Part shown: one piece after another, positions 1-12,800 of the stretch
How positions within the stretch are numbered: the first letter of the stretch is position 1
Layout: each line of letters starts with the position of its first letter
Assembly (NCBI RefSeq): GCF_965363235.1
Contig: NC_134846.1
Coordinates: forward strand, 1,741,001-1,805,000
Source: Mytilus galloprovincialis
Taxonomy: Eukaryota; Mollusca; Bivalvia; Mytilida; Mytilidae
Reading direction: 5' to 3'
Length of the DNA stretch: 64,000 nucleotides
The notes under the pieces: generated by a model
What the model saw: only the letters and a program-made list of their open reading frames with translations
Told to the model about the DNA's origin: nothing
Database searches by the model: none
Translations under genes and position numbers: made by a program

Positions 1-603
1 ACTGCATGTAGGAAAGGACATCGCGTATCAATGCAAGTTACAACCCAAAATGAAAAAAAAACATGAAAAAAAGTAACTGATCAGCGCTTTTATTGCTGCT
101 CTTCATTTCGAAGTCAGGTTTCTTTATTCCAACATTATCCGATGATAAATTCAATGCTTGTATTCAAAATTCAGTCACGCTATCATGTTTATGGAATTGA
201 TCTGGGACGTCATTGATTTTTAAAGATATTTAATCATTTAATCATTGAATATTTTGTTTATTTTGAGATCGTCCCTCGGTTTAAAGAAATCCGATTATCC
301 CTACGAACAAAAGACAAAAATGTAAGATATATCCTAGCGTCTATTGTAATATTTTAAAACACTATTCATTGATACGATTAAAGGCGTAAATATTTCCGCT
401 TAAAATCTGTGTATTACATTTTACTATTTATACATGACTATAAATTCAATTTGAGTTGGAATGTCATTCAAACTGTCGTGACAGACTACATGTGACATAG
501 CAATATAGAATAACCACCGCACATATTTATAATGTAATAGTACAGTGAAATGAGAGAATAATGTACCAATCTACACACTGTCATACAGAAATTAACAAAT
601 AGC

Positions 604-760
604 AGGGGCGGAACAAGACATTTTCAAAAGGGGGTTCCCAACTCAGGATAACTTGAAAAGAGGGAATCCAACTATATGTTCCCATTCAAATGCATTAATC
701 GTTCAATAACATGGGTTTCAATCCCTCCTCCCCCTCCCTTTGATCATCCAATCAATATTA
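604..760 (+). repeat. hAT-like MITE fragment (CAGGGGCGGA family)
   Basis: Begins CAGGGGCGGA and continues with a G-rich stretch, then a conserved segment reading roughly tatgttcccattcaaatgc. The same segment recurs near 2594-2820, 30585-30672 and 34936-35036. Some of those copies end in CTGGATCCGCC, the inverted form of the start, which suggests a DNA-transposon-derived element. This copy lacks a clear right end. The hAT assignment rests only on the shape of the terminus. Confidence 0.5.
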
Positions 761-1637
761 CATTTAAATAGCGAACTGACCTTTCCACTGATGAATTTAG
801 TGATCATATTGATCCTACCCTGAAAAAAATGTAAATTAAATTATTTTAACAAAAGTGAAGATTTGCATTACTGTATATTACATGAGCAATACATGAAAAA
901 AATAAGACATAGTTTTGCTAATTATTTAAAAGTTTAGATTTTTATAAACGCGTATTGATTCCGAACTGTACAGTTGAAAAAAAAAATAATCTTATTTTAT
1001 ATATTTATATTAAATTTAAAAGACAAAAGACAAAAGACAGTACCAGGTCTAAGAGTACCAGCTGCCAGCACGCGATAACAAGAGTAACACTAAATTTTGT
1101 TATCTCAAATATCTTAATATCATAGATTTCAATCCTATTACATGTAAGACCCTTGAGAACTTACTTAAAAATAATTCATTATCTGTGAGTAAATGTAATT
1201 TAAAAGTCAAAATTAGATAAACGTAAACGAAAAGACCACATGTACTTCTTTTGATAAAACTTTTCGCTTTTCATCATCCCCAAGTTTTTTCCTGAAGCTA
1301 GGAATATGATCCAATAATTATAGAAATTGTATCTTAAAGATAAATAGAGTTGTGATTCAACTGTTATAATGGCTTGATTGTATCGTGCGTAATATCCAGT
1401 GGCATATATTTAAACATATACTTGACTATTTGGAGGGTTGAGCTGTATTTCTTTAACCATTAAAGCTTTGTCACAGAAAAGGTTTCAAACCTTGGATTTA
1501 CGAAAATTAATCGTATGAACATAAAAATCCAAGCCAAGTCTGACTATACTTCTACTATTTTTTTCACGAAAGTCTGCTTTTAAACTTTAAATTGAATTAA
1601 GTTAAAAACACCACTAATAACATCAACATCACATCAT

Positions 1638-1654
1638 GGGGGGGGGGGGGGGGG
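1638..1654 (+). repeat. Poly-G run (17 G)
   Basis: Seventeen consecutive G residues in an otherwise AT-rich region. Such a run can form a G-quadruplex and is also a common place for length errors in assembly. Confidence 0.9.
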
Positions 1655-2319
1655 AACACACATACACAGATTCATATACACTATATTGTGTTCCTGTTGG
1701 GGATTTGTATTTCGTAACAAAGAAAGAAAGAATAAATAATATGAGAAGAACACCATTTATTATTTTGATCTTCATTTTTATGCTGTTCCACTTGTTCTTT
1801 AACAATTAACACACCGTCCACTGGCGATACACATAGACTTACTACATGTACTTCCTTCAACAAAAATAGACTATTTTCTTAAATTTATTGAGGAAGCTTT
1901 TGGCAGTTAAGCCCTATTTAATTGTTTTAATGTCAGTCAGTATAACGTATGACTGTGCATACGATGAACGCCTGTTTTGATTCAAACTTAAACTAAAATT
2001 TTATGTAATAGCTCGTAAATATCAATGAAATTGATTTTTAATAAATTATGAAAGACATTCCAATCGCACTATAGTACAGGTAGATAATCACTTAAATCAT
2101 AATTCAACGCTTTCTGTCTCTTTTACCTTTTGAGAAAATCCCTTGATTGCTTTTAACACAGGTATTAATAGGTAAACCGGTTGACAGTATAGGTTTTTCT
2201 TTACTCATTATTTAGAAATGGCCGCTCCCAGTACGAGCTGAGACTTGTGGTCATATTTTTCGAAATTTTTCGTTTTCTTCCATTATTTGTCAACAGGAAT
2301 TATTGTAACGTTTCCAAAA

Positions 2320-2515
2320 ATGGGTAAACATATGTGTGCTATTGCGGTGTCTGTTTTCTTCATGATTTCAGCTTTAGCTTTGACTTTGATTAGCATATAC
2401 TTTGATTATTGGTATGAAGTTGATGCTGTAAATAATAGCAATACAACGATCAAAAATACATTTTCTTATCGATATGGAATGTGGAGAAAGTGTTACCTTT
2501 ATGAAGTACCGTCAG
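2320..2515 (+). CDS. Claudin-like exon 1 (TM1 and first half of loop 1)
   Basis: Encodes the start methionine, the first membrane helix, two N-glycosylation sequons and the GMWRKC motif. It ends in phase 1 at a CAG|GTATGT donor. Confidence 0.85.
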
Positions 2516-5500
2516 GTATGTATACAAATATTTAGAATCAATTTATGGTTAAAAAAAATGATAATTTTTGTCATCAAGATATTTTACCTTTTCAGGGGCG
2601 GAGACAGTCATTTATAAGAGGGGGTTCCCAACCAAGGCTAAAAGGAAATTAGGAAAGTCGCATATCAGGAAAGTCGCCTCCCAAAACATCAATAATAATA
2701 ATAATATAATAATAGGCTAAAAGGGGAGGGGTTCCATCTATATGTCCCCATTCAAATGCGTTGATCGGCAAAACAAGGGGAGTTTGAACCACCCTCCCCC
2801 CCTTTTTTTTTGGATTCGTCATGCACTGCTGTACATACTTATAATGAGATGTATACAAATATTTGTACGTGATAAATGGCTGAAAATTGAAAATTAATTT
2901 AGTAAGTATAAGTAAAGTTATAATATAAATTGAACACGAGTACTGTGTCCTTATTTCTAACTAATTCTTTCAAAAAAGTTCTACTTCATTTGCTTGGGAT
3001 GTGAATAATGGAATGTTGAGGATAAATGTTTCATTTTCACATTTACAGCGATTATGATAATTTGATTTCAAATTGAAGATTCAAATCACGAATTTCTTAG
3101 ACCCTTATAATTCCCAATAAATATTTAATCATCATTTTAAAGGAAGGTTTTTGATCGTCTGTATTCTCAAAATATTTCATTTTTATTTCCACTAAGAGGA
3201 TTTTGTTCTTTTCTAATAACATTGTGATTTAAATTAAGCAATTCTTACTGTCAACTATTAATACTAAATTTCATATACTAGACACACCCATTTTGGGAAG
3301 TTTGTTCAACTTTAAATAAGTGTCAACATTGGTATTAACGAATATTGAAAGAAAAGATAACAAGCTCTTGAACAGTGTTGAAAAATAATGCATAAATGAA
3401 AGTTCAGACCGAGGATATTTATATAGTTTTACAATTGTACTTCAGTATACTAATTCTTGATCAGACCGACCCCACACTCAAACCCAATTTAGATTGTATC
3501 GACTCAGTTTGAGTGTTATGTTTACGAGACTGTTACTAAAGAAGTTAACAATAGATACAGTTTTGTCAAATTTCCTTTGTCATATAAACACTATGCATAC
3601 GTGTAATTTGCAAACCAGTGTAATTATAGGTTATTGTGGAGGAGAATGATTAATTACTGGTAGTTTGATTTTACAGGTAAAAACAGTTGACAGAAAAAAA
3701 CGTATTCTTAATAATTTGTGGTTAGACATAAGTATAATATGCATTAATTTGCAGTTGGAACAGACAAGTGTACTTTATAAAACATGTTATTTATAAATTT
3801 ATTAACGACAAACTGTTCTATTTCCTACTTTTTATACATGTATTTTGTAAATATATGTTCGTTGTTATACATGCATTGTTTTACATTTACGTATGTTGTT
3901 ATACGTATGTACAAACATGTACTTGTACCGGCCTTGATTATCTATAAACGTTTCCCTACATGCTAAACATGCTAAAAGAATTCAAAACAAAACACTATAA
4001 AAGTTTGTTGGTTGTAATATGAAAAGAAGTGACTGGGTATTTGAGGAGGTACAAAAAAAAATGCTTTGTTTATATTTAGTGTTTGATGCTCAAAACTTCA
4101 AAATTTGAAAGCCAATTAAGATTGTATAAATATATAAGATACAAACCTGAAACCGTAAATCTCGTGTAATATATTTTAATATATATGGTCCTGGTACAAA
4201 TATTCTTTATTTCACAATGAATGCAAAGTATATTTAAGCTTTTGTATGAAACCAAACATGATATGTACACGAAACTATACACGATAATGACTAGCAAACA
4301 CAAAATAAGGATTCACGATAAATAAATATGCAGACTTTAATAAAGAAGATGCGGGAATGTACGAGAAGTCGCAAAAAGGGAAGCATTGCACACATAATGA
4401 AGACAGTAGATATATATAACAAAAAACAAACAAAACAGTACACGGGGAAACCTGTGGTCAAAAGAACAAAACAAAAAACAAAAACAAAAACAAAAAAAAA
4501 AAACATCAGTCTAGAAACAAAATTTATCGAATAACAACACACAACCCAAAACATGTTAAATAAAGAATCTTATATTGTTTTTATCCAATGTGTTACACTC
4601 TTTATTTTTCAGCCGAAGAAAGAGTGAGATATGAGAAATGTGTGTATACATACGAAGATTTGATTCCAAGGAAAGAACCAGAGGATTCCGATGGTATAAG
4701 ATATCTTCGTAAGTACATTTCTTTCTTTGAAGCCGTAACTAATATTATGGTGCCTGTATGAATTATTTTACACATACAGTATAGCTTACCAATGTACTTT
4801 AGTGAAGTTTTGACAATGACTAGAAAAGGGAAAGGGGATCAACAGAAAATACATTTAAATTAATAAAACTGTTGATGAAATAGTATAAGAAGTCTACTTC
4901 AGTGTCAGTAAATCAGGTTATATGTACTTATGAAGTATGTTTACATTCTGTAAGACTGAGCCATACAATTACGTAAATCAAAAGGCATCTTAAAACATTT
5001 GGACATTTTCAACTCCAGTATGTATATTGTCTTACGCGTTTAAGTATACAACAACTTCTACAAAAATTGAGTGAAATTCCGGCGATGCGAAAAGTGCATG
5101 GACAAAACGCAATGTTGCCTTCACGCTAAGAACTCCATGAGGAGTCGGGTGATGGCTTATTTCAATGCCAATTTAATTTTCCAGATCCTATTTAGTCGAT
5201 AAATTACGTTATTTGTAATGTTTGAAATATTTTCTACTGGTCAATAAGCAATTTACTTATATTCTATAAATATTATAGACAATCATGTATAGACTGGTCA
5301 ATTACACAGTGAACTAACTGTATGTGATTGTGTACTTTTCACTAGTATAGAAGCCGGGGGATATTAGACAAAAAAGATCTTTGTTTGCCTGTCACTTTCA
5401 GAAGTTTTCCTTCCCCACTTTTTCATTGCACCTTTACACCACTGCTTTTTAAAGTCGCGTGACATAAACTTCACGTTCTTATTTATACTTTAGACATGTG

Positions 5501-8500
5501 TAATAATTTTGAAGATGATAACTGGCAAAAAAATAAAACTGACTGTCTGTCTAAATGAAAACGATCCTTGTCATACAAACGATGAATCATCCAAAAAATG
5601 AATTCCGAAGTTTCAGGTCAAACATTGAACATTCCAATCATGAATGTTATAAAACTACAATCATGAATGTTATAAAACATACAATCATGAATGTTATAAA
5701 ACTACAATCATGAATGTTATAAAACATACAATCATGAATGTTATAAAACATACAATCATGAATGTTATAAAACATACAATCATGAATGTTATAAAACTAC
5801 AATCATGAATGTTATAAAACATACAATCATGAATGTTATAAAACATACAATCATGAATGTTATAAAACTACAATCATGAATGTTATAAAACATACAATCA
5901 TGAATGTTATAAAACATACAATCATGAATGTTATAAAACATACAATCATGAATGTTATAAAACTACAATCATGAATGTTATAAAACATACAATCATGAAT
6001 GTTATAAAACATACAATCATGAATGTTATAAAACATACAATCATGAATGTTATAAAACTACAATCATGAATGTTATAAAACATACAATCATGAATGTTAT
6101 AAAACATACAATCATGAATGTTATAAAACATACAATCATGAATGTTATAAAACTACAATCATGAATGTTATAAAACATACAATCATGAATGTTATAAAAC
6201 ATACAATCATGAATGTTATAAAACATACAATCATGAATGTTATAAAACTACAATCATGAATGTTATAAAACATACAATCATGAATGTTATAATACATACA
6301 ATCATGAATGTTATAAAACATACAATCATGAATGTTATAAAACTACAATCATGAATGTTATAAAAGATACAATCATGAATGTTATAAAACTACAATCATG
6401 AATGTTATAAAACATACAATCATGAATGTTATAAAACATACAATCATGAATGTTATAAAAGATACAATCATGAATGTTATAAAACTACAATCATGAATGT
6501 TATAAAACATACAATCATGAATGTTATAATACATACAATCATGAATGTTATAAAACATACAATCATGAATGTTATAAAACTACAATCATGAATGTTATAA
6601 AAGATACAATCATGAATGTTATAAAACTACAATCATGAATGTTATAAAACATACAATCATGAATGTTATAAAACTACAATCATGAATGTTATAAAACATA
6701 CAATCATGAATGTTATAATACATACAATCATGAATGTTATAAAACATACAATCATGAATGTTATAAAACTACAATCATGAATGTTATAAAAGATACAATC
6801 ATGAATGTTATAAAACTACAATCATGAATGTTATAAAACATACAATCATGAATGTTATAAAACTACAATCATGAATGTAAAAAAAATTCAATCATGAATG
6901 TTATAAAACTACAATCATACAATCATGAATGTTATAAAACTACAATCATGAATGTTATAAAACATACAATCATGAATGTTATAAAACTACAATCATGAAT
7001 GTTATAAAACATACAATCATGAATGTTATAAAAGATACAATCATGAATGTTATAAAACTACAATCATGAATGTTATAAAAGATACAATCATGAATGTTAT
7101 AAAAGATACAATCATGAATGTTATAAAACTACAATCATGAATGTTATAAAACTACAATCATGAATGTTATAATACATACAATCATGAATGTTATAATACA
7201 TACAATCATGAATGTTTTAAAACATACAATCATGAATGTTATAAAATATACAATCATGAATCAGAATGTTATAAAACTACAATCATAAATGTTATAAAAG
7301 ATACAATCATGAATGTTATAAAACATACAATCATGAATGTTATAAAATATACAATCATTAATCAGAATGTTATAAAACTACAATCATAAATGTTATAAAA
7401 GATACAATCATGAATGTTATAAAACATACAATCATGTTTCATTTCAGATTTAGAGAGATCATGGGTGGGATTGTTAATTACATGTGGGGCAATACAGATA
7501 TTTGCAGTGTTAACAATGATTTGTGGATTGTGGCCATGTAGAAAGAATCCAAAGCGGTCATCTATATATTTAGCCAGTGCTATTCTGTTCTTGTTTGCAG
7601 GTAATTAACAATATCATATATTAGTACATAGTCTACAGTCAAAAACAGATATATAGAATGATATGTTTCACGGCGACACTTATTTGTGATAGTACTTTAA
7701 ACATTGACATTGAATAGTTTTGAAGAAGAAAACAGAGATTTTGACAAGAATCATTTAGATTTAAAAAGAAATATTTATGAATTGATATATGTATAGTGTT
7801 GTTAACGGCCTTCTCACTTTTTGAATCATCATATGGCTTCTCCTAAACATTTAATGATAGAGTGCCACGCTTTCTGTCACATTAAACCTTAACACCAACT
7901 CGAGTTTTCCGTAGTTAATGGCCTCTTTTTCCATTTAATGGCAATCCAAATTTATTACTTTATCAATTTAACTAGCACTTAATATTAACATCTGGATGTA
8001 TATCGGGTTTTCGTTTGTCGGATTGCAGCCTCAACTACAACATCTTTTTATATTCTTTATTGCAAAATTACACCCATACGGGTCAAGCAATACAATAAAA
8101 CAATAATTTTTACAATACAATACAATACAATACAATACAATACAATACAATACAATACAATACAATACAATACAATACAGTACAAAATACAATACAATAC
8201 AATACAATACAATGTAATACAATACAATACAATACAATGGAATATAATACAATACAATACAATATACAATACAATATACAATACAATACAATATACAATA
8301 CAATATAATACAATAATACAATACAATATACCATACAATATACAATACAATACAATACAATACAATACAATACAATAATACAATACAATACAATGTAATA
8401 CAATACAATATATAGAATAATAGAACATATTACAGTTCAATTATAAATGTATGTTAACATATTCTAATCCAAAATGCCTACATACAAAGAACATAAAAAA

Positions 8501-8869
8501 TACTCTAAAAATAACGATTTTTATAATCAATGCTTGTACAAAACATATATAAGTGAACAAATATATAGTATACATTTGTAAAGATTCTTACTCCTGATGT
8601 ATGTACAATATATATTTAATTCTTATTTTATTATTTCAGCAATGGCAGGTGTAGCCAGTAACGTATGTTTCATGGCATTACGAGATTTAGATGAGAATAA
8701 AAACTATATTTATCCTGCAAAAACAGAGATAAAATATGACTGGACATTCATGACGTCATGGGTTGGAACTGGACTGTGCTTTATCTTAGCCTTTATGTAT
8801 ATATGTCTATTATGTGTGGACTATGATGATGTCAATGAAACTGGAAAATATTCAACATTCTCAGAATAG
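2320..8869 (+). CDS. Claudin/PMP22-like four-pass membrane protein (gene span, 4 exons)
   Basis: Joining 2320-2515, 4613-4708, 7448-7600 and 8640-8869 gives an uninterrupted 224-residue protein. All three introns are GT-AG and in phase 1. Four hydrophobic segments are visible: about residues 5-28, 103-126, 137-160 and 187-208. The first extracellular loop carries GMWRKC (residues 53-58) and a second cysteine at 75, which fits the family pattern G-L/M-W-x-x-C...C, and two N-glycosylation sequons (N38, N41). Length and layout fit the PMP22/claudin/EMP/calcium-channel-gamma superfamily. Members act in cell-cell junctions or as channel subunits; which applies here cannot be told. The C-terminus ends TFSE, not a clear PDZ ligand. 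An upstream in-frame extension exists, but ATG at 2320 sits directly before the first membrane segment and is the natural start. Confidence 0.85.
2594..2820 (+). repeat. hAT-like MITE fragment in intron 1
   Basis: Begins with a caggggcgga-type start followed by a g-rich tract and the conserved segment around atatgtccccattcaaatgc (2740-2760), then a c-rich stretch and a T run. It is a relative of the 604-760 copy. A stretch of AAT/ATA triplets (2690-2715) interrupts it. Confidence 0.5.
4613..4708 (+). CDS. Claudin-like exon 2 (rest of extracellular loop 1)
   Basis: A 96-base exon with a strong polypyrimidine acceptor (tttatttttcag) and a C|GTAAGT donor, phase 1 on both sides. It encodes a charged segment with the second loop cysteine (C75) and no membrane helix, as expected for the first extracellular loop. 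On its own it is too short to be seen as a long reading frame. Confidence 0.85.
5635..7436 (+). repeat. Minisatellite, 23/24-bp monomer, about 75 copies
   Basis: Tandem monomers of the form acaatcatgaatgttataaa plus a short variable end. The ends alternate between a 23-bp type (..aact), a 24-bp type (..aacat) and later variants (..agat, ..tacat). The array fills most of intron 2 of the claudin-like gene and stops 11 bases before exon 3. In the first half, three 24-bp and one 23-bp monomers form a 95-bp higher-order unit. The last 250 bases are more diverged, with inserted tcaga steps. Confidence 0.97.
7448..7600 (+). CDS. Claudin-like exon 3 (TM2 and most of TM3)
   Basis: A 153-base exon, phase 1 on both sides, with acceptor tttcatttcag and donor GCAG|GTAATT. 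It encodes the second helix, a short basic loop (RKNPKR) typical of the intracellular loop of this family, and the start of the third helix. Confidence 0.85.
8095..8412. repeat. TACAA pentanucleotide microsatellite
   Basis: Long run of TACAA/ATACA units with scattered single-base interruptions, inside intron 3 of the claudin-like gene. It creates long open frames on the minus strand made only of Tyr, Cys, Ile, Val and Leu codons; these are artefacts of the repeat. Confidence 0.97.
8640..8869 (+). CDS. Claudin-like exon 4 (end of TM3, loop 2, TM4, C-terminus)
   Basis: Acceptor ttattatttcag, then an open frame to TAG at 8867-8869. It encodes the end of helix 3, a second extracellular loop of about 25 residues, helix 4 and a short acidic cytoplasmic tail. 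Confidence 0.85.
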
Positions 8870-10908
8870 ATCTCGCCTAAGTTCGGCAAAGTATAACCAG
8901 TACTTATAATACTCTATGTGGATATAGGGAGAGTGTTCATGTCCACAGACTATTTGCTTACTTAAATGTGAATCTCGATAATTGTTGTTGTCAAATTGCA
9001 TTCATTTTAAAATCACATTGTATCAATGGTAAAATATTTTTAACCTGTAATTTTACCTTTTAAAATTTACGTTTAGGTATGGGTGCAATTTGCATCACTT
9101 TTATATGTAGTAAAATTTATGTTTTAAAATTGTTTTTTTAACCTGGGCTCATAAAATATAAGCGGTGTCGGGTGTCAACAAAATACATGTATTGTAATAC
9201 AGAAGAAGTGTTTCATTAACAATTTTGTAACTATTACAGTCCAACAACGGGTATGGTAAATTATTAAGATCACTAAGATGAAACATCACAACTGCCAAAG
9301 ATCCCGAGCATCCAGGCAACCAACAATGGATATACAAATATTCATATTATAAGAAGCATTATCATTTCACTGGAGTTTATTACTTGACCAAAGACTAATT
9401 AAACAGTATTATCTTACATTTTATACCTTGTAGACTTTTAAAACGAAAACGTTATTTGAAAAGCATATAAACTAAAGCATTGAGAATGTCGCAGTGACCT
9501 TTAAATGTCACGTGGGACTTTTTTTGTACATTGATGAACTGCAATCTCAAAATCTTGGACGGGACATAGGTAATAAAAAATACTTTTAAGATTTGAATGA
9601 TAATAGATTATATACAATTGTCTACAACCTGATTTACAATACATATTACACTTATATTTTATAAAAAAGTGTGATAGATTTGTTAAGTGTACTTATTACA
9701 TTATTTGTACTTATATATATACAGTGGCAATGAAAAACAAGTTAGGCTATGGAAAAAACAGGGTAGGGTGGGGAGACAACTGGGATAGAAGTGTTCGAGG
9801 TCATGCGATTAAACAATTATCTATTCAATCGATCGTTGAGTCCACCCATAATTTAAGAATATAGAATAGAATGTTATAAAACATGCATGACAGTTCAAAG
9901 ATTAAACCGTGTTGATAGAAAACAGCAGTGTCTTGAAATCCATTGATGTTGCTAATTCAAAGATGTATTTTATTTTATTTTTAAGTTGTACGAAGCAATA
10001 TATATACATATACATGTGATAATGTTTGATTTTGTTTATCATCATATATGCACTAATTTAACTTTATATATATTTTCATTAAAAGTATAATAAATAAAAG
10101 TGTAAATCTTATATGCAGACATTTTATTTTAAATTTTATTCTAGCCCGTAGCTAAGTTGGCATGTCTCGAATAAATTAAACTTTTAAATTACATAAACGA
10201 ATTTTACCTGATGACTTTCGATTGACAACTTCAGACGAGAATCTTTTAAGGCGATATTTGTTTTTGATAAGATATTAAAGTTGTCATCTCTTTAAGTTTG
10301 GATTTTAAATGAGAAAATGAAGGTCAATTAGCGTGACTTAGTGACCGTACATGTAATGGTATAAAATTCCAAGTTCCGATTTGGTCATTTAATACTGCGG
10401 TCTAATTGTCGCATTAATGGGGGTACGGCTTAAATGCTCAGCCGTTATCTCTATAGCTTGTAATATGGCCCTTTTATAAAAATCTTAAACTAAGAGAGCT
10501 TTTACAATACGTACATTGCTAATCCTACGGCTGAGTTAAGTGTTTATTTTAAATGTATGTATATATGAACAAGTTATATTATAGTATATCTAGTTAGTAG
10601 AAAGAAACTTTTAACACAAATACTACCGTAATTACTTCTCGATTGGTCATATGTATCATAAGCCAAAAGTTTACACCTAAAGTGGTATATGGTAGAGTTT
10701 AATTATATTTTACGTCATAAACAAGAGGGTCTCGATGGGTGGGGTTTACAGCATATTTAGTATAAAAAATAAGCAAAAAAAAAGAAATAAAGGGCAAAGC
10801 ATGATGAGTAGAGAAATACAGACACAAAAAGAAAAGAGAACACTGGGGTGCTGAAATATAAAGAATAAAGAATATAGGGCAAGACAAATAAAATATAGAA
10901 ATTATGAG
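8870..10908. other. 3' UTR and intergenic region
   Basis: AT-rich sequence after the claudin-like stop codon, with no supported gene. The 3' UTR must lie here, but several possible polyadenylation hexamers exist and the end cannot be fixed. Confidence 0.4.
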
Positions 10909-11205
10909 AGGCGTGGTGTAGCGGTTAGCGCATTGGAATACTAACACAAAGCTTCCTGGTTCGATCCCCGTTGTGGGGTGAAAAATTCTTGGACTGCATT
11001 TTCGGCTCTCCCTTGACATCATTTGCGAGTATGGTCTTGAGAAACGATGATAGTCCGTCGGAAGGGGACGATAAATGGCTGACCCGTGTTAAGAGAGAGA
11101 CATATCTCTTGCATGTAAAAGACACCCTTGTAGATTTCGAAAAAGAGCAGGCTCACCCCGTATAACCCCGATACAAATGAAACCGGACGTTGACGCGTTC
11201 GAAGC
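10909..11205 (+). mobile_element. tRNA-derived SINE
   Basis: The head (10909-10980) has a polymerase III box A-like tgtagcggttagcgca and a box B-like ggttcgatccc at tRNA spacing. A body of about 220 bases follows and contains ggctgacccgtgttaagag and a conserved end segment (11150-11205). Nearly the same end segment occurs in reverse orientation at 14690-14741. A tRNA-like head plus a conserved body is the standard SINE layout, and bivalve SINEs of this build are known. I cannot name the family. Confidence 0.7.
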
Positions 11206-12065
11206 GATAATCAGGACAATATTTAGGATGACAACAATTTCGAATGCCTCTCTAGAACTTATTTGAGTATAAATAACTATGTCAATGTGCATGCTAGTTT
11301 ATTTATTCAATTATACAATTGTTGTTAGTTTTAGATATTGCATAGAACGTTTGATAAAACTGCTAGATGCAAAACGCACAGACATGCTGCAATTTCATAC
11401 GTTTTATGAGATAAACAATGCTGAATATCTTTTCGTGCATACACCTTTGCGTATTGATACCTTAAGCAATAACAAATAACTATACTTTGAATTACTACGT
11501 GCCTTCAAATGTTCCCTAGAACTAAGAATAAACGCAATATCATAGTAAATAAGTTTTCTCTTACTGTATTGTTCGTTCCACTAAATGTGTCGCGTTCGTT
11601 GTGCGTTTTTAAAAATCACTGTACAGTTCGTTGACAAAAACCGTCACAAATCACTTTCTTGTCAAGGTATCCGAGATGATGGCGACCCCTTTTTTTGTAT
11701 TTTATTGTAAATGTTTATCCGTTGAATTAGTCAAAATAGTTGAACTTAAATCACCAGTCACCCAAAGCCAAAATTGCAGTGTTTAACCAGCGTACATCTG
11801 ATAGAAATGTTTCTATTGAAAATTGGGACTTTCAACGTAATTCCAGATGAAATGAACAGTTAATAAATATATTCCAAAGGAAATAAAGTTTCAAAAAGTA
11901 TAGAACAGTCATTCAAACATTAATCACTTCCTTTTCACAATCTGAGGCTCTTCCAAATTCTGATGTTGGTCCAAATTCGCATACACGAAAGCAGACATAG
12001 GAGCTCATTGAACTTAGTTTGCCGAATGCCTTAGATGGCATTCCAACTGCTTTATCTATGGGTGT
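11206..12065. other. Unassigned AT-rich sequence
   Basis: No gene or recognisable repeat. Open frames here lack splice support and protein-like composition. Confidence 0.3.
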
Positions 12066-12080
12066 TTTTTTTTTTTTTTT

Positions 12081-12114
<34 letters not shown>

Positions 12115-12129
12115 TTTTTTTTTTTTTTT
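12066..12129 (+). repeat. Poly-T tract with three G interruptions
   Basis: About 64 bases, nearly all T. Length is likely variable, and it is a probable assembly weak point. Confidence 0.95.
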
Positions 12130-12135
12130 ACATAT

Positions 12136-12480
12136 AAAGCTTTTTAGATGTGGTGTGATGGCCAGTGATACAACTTTCCACCAAAGTTTAAATGAAGTGG
12201 TGAATAAAGCTATTATTATAGTTCAATGTACAACATTTTACAGTGAGGAAAACCTATACCATATAGTTGGCTATAAAAGACACCAATATAAAAAAATATG
12301 TGAAAAAAATAAAAACGAGAAAACTAACGGTTATTTATTTATAACTTATGGATTATTTATCAAAGAAAAAAAAATAAGACAGATCTATATAACCTATGTT
12401 ATACAGGCCCATGACGTAGGACCGACACGAAAAAAATGCGGCGGGATTAAACATGTGAGCCCCCAACCCTCTCCTTAACC
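12136..12480 (+). repeat. Abundant repeat M, diverged copy
   Basis: Carries the M hallmarks in order: a gatgtggtatgattgccaat-like start (here gatgtggtgtgatggccagt), gaaaactaacggttattta, a truncated middle, and the end gcgggattaaacatgtgagc followed by a ccctctcct-type tail. Several fuller or partial copies occur in the window. Confidence 0.65.
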
Positions 12481-12711
12481 TGGGAGACTGGTGTAACAGC
12501 ACAACTTATAAAAAAAACATCAAAAAAAACCTGTACAGTTGCAATTGGCTCAACTCAAAATGTCGTTACAAGGCACAAAAACAATATACATAAAATATCG
12601 ACAAAGGAGTAATTGTAGTAACTGATAGTTATTTCAAAGCGAATTAAAACTAAGAGGTAAATCATGTATCTAAAGTATTAGTCACTGAATATGTTCCAGA
12701 CTGTATGAGTA

Positions 12712-12800
12712 TTTGGACCGTACGCGTACGGTCTGGGCCGTATGCGTACTTTTTCAAAATACTGATACGGTCGGACCATACGCGTACGGTCTGACTAATA
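12712..12800. repeat. CG-rich palindromic cluster (CGTACGCGTACG)
   Basis: Three related copies of a motif like gaccgtacgcgtacggtctg lie within 90 bases. Two contain an exact self-complementary TACGCGTA core, and the cluster as a whole can fold back. It stands out in AT-rich surroundings and may be the core of a small foldback element. Confidence 0.7.

Larger units (their letters stand above)
1..2319. other. Upstream intergenic region of the claudin-like gene
   Basis: AT-rich sequence with no supported coding exon. It contains a fragment of a G-rich dispersed repeat (604-760) and a pure run of 17 G (1638-1654). The promoter of the downstream gene should lie in its last few hundred bases, but I see no clear TATA box or initiator, and the transcription start cannot be placed. 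Confidence 0.5.

Noticed and set aside
5635..7436. CRISPR-like array
   Set aside because: The units are contiguous 23/24-mers without unique spacers in a eukaryotic intron; it is a minisatellite.
8031..8440. Long minus-strand open frames of 97-127 codons
   Set aside because: They are translations of the TACAA microsatellite; composition is only Tyr/Cys/Ile/Val/Leu and they lie in an intron.
11279..11479. 66-codon open frame next to the SINE
   Set aside because: No splice sites, partner exons or recognisable family; length is expected by chance in this DNA.
12035..12478. 147-codon plus-strand open frame
   Set aside because: It begins with a poly-Phe run from the poly-T tract and continues through a diverged copy of repeat M; not a gene.
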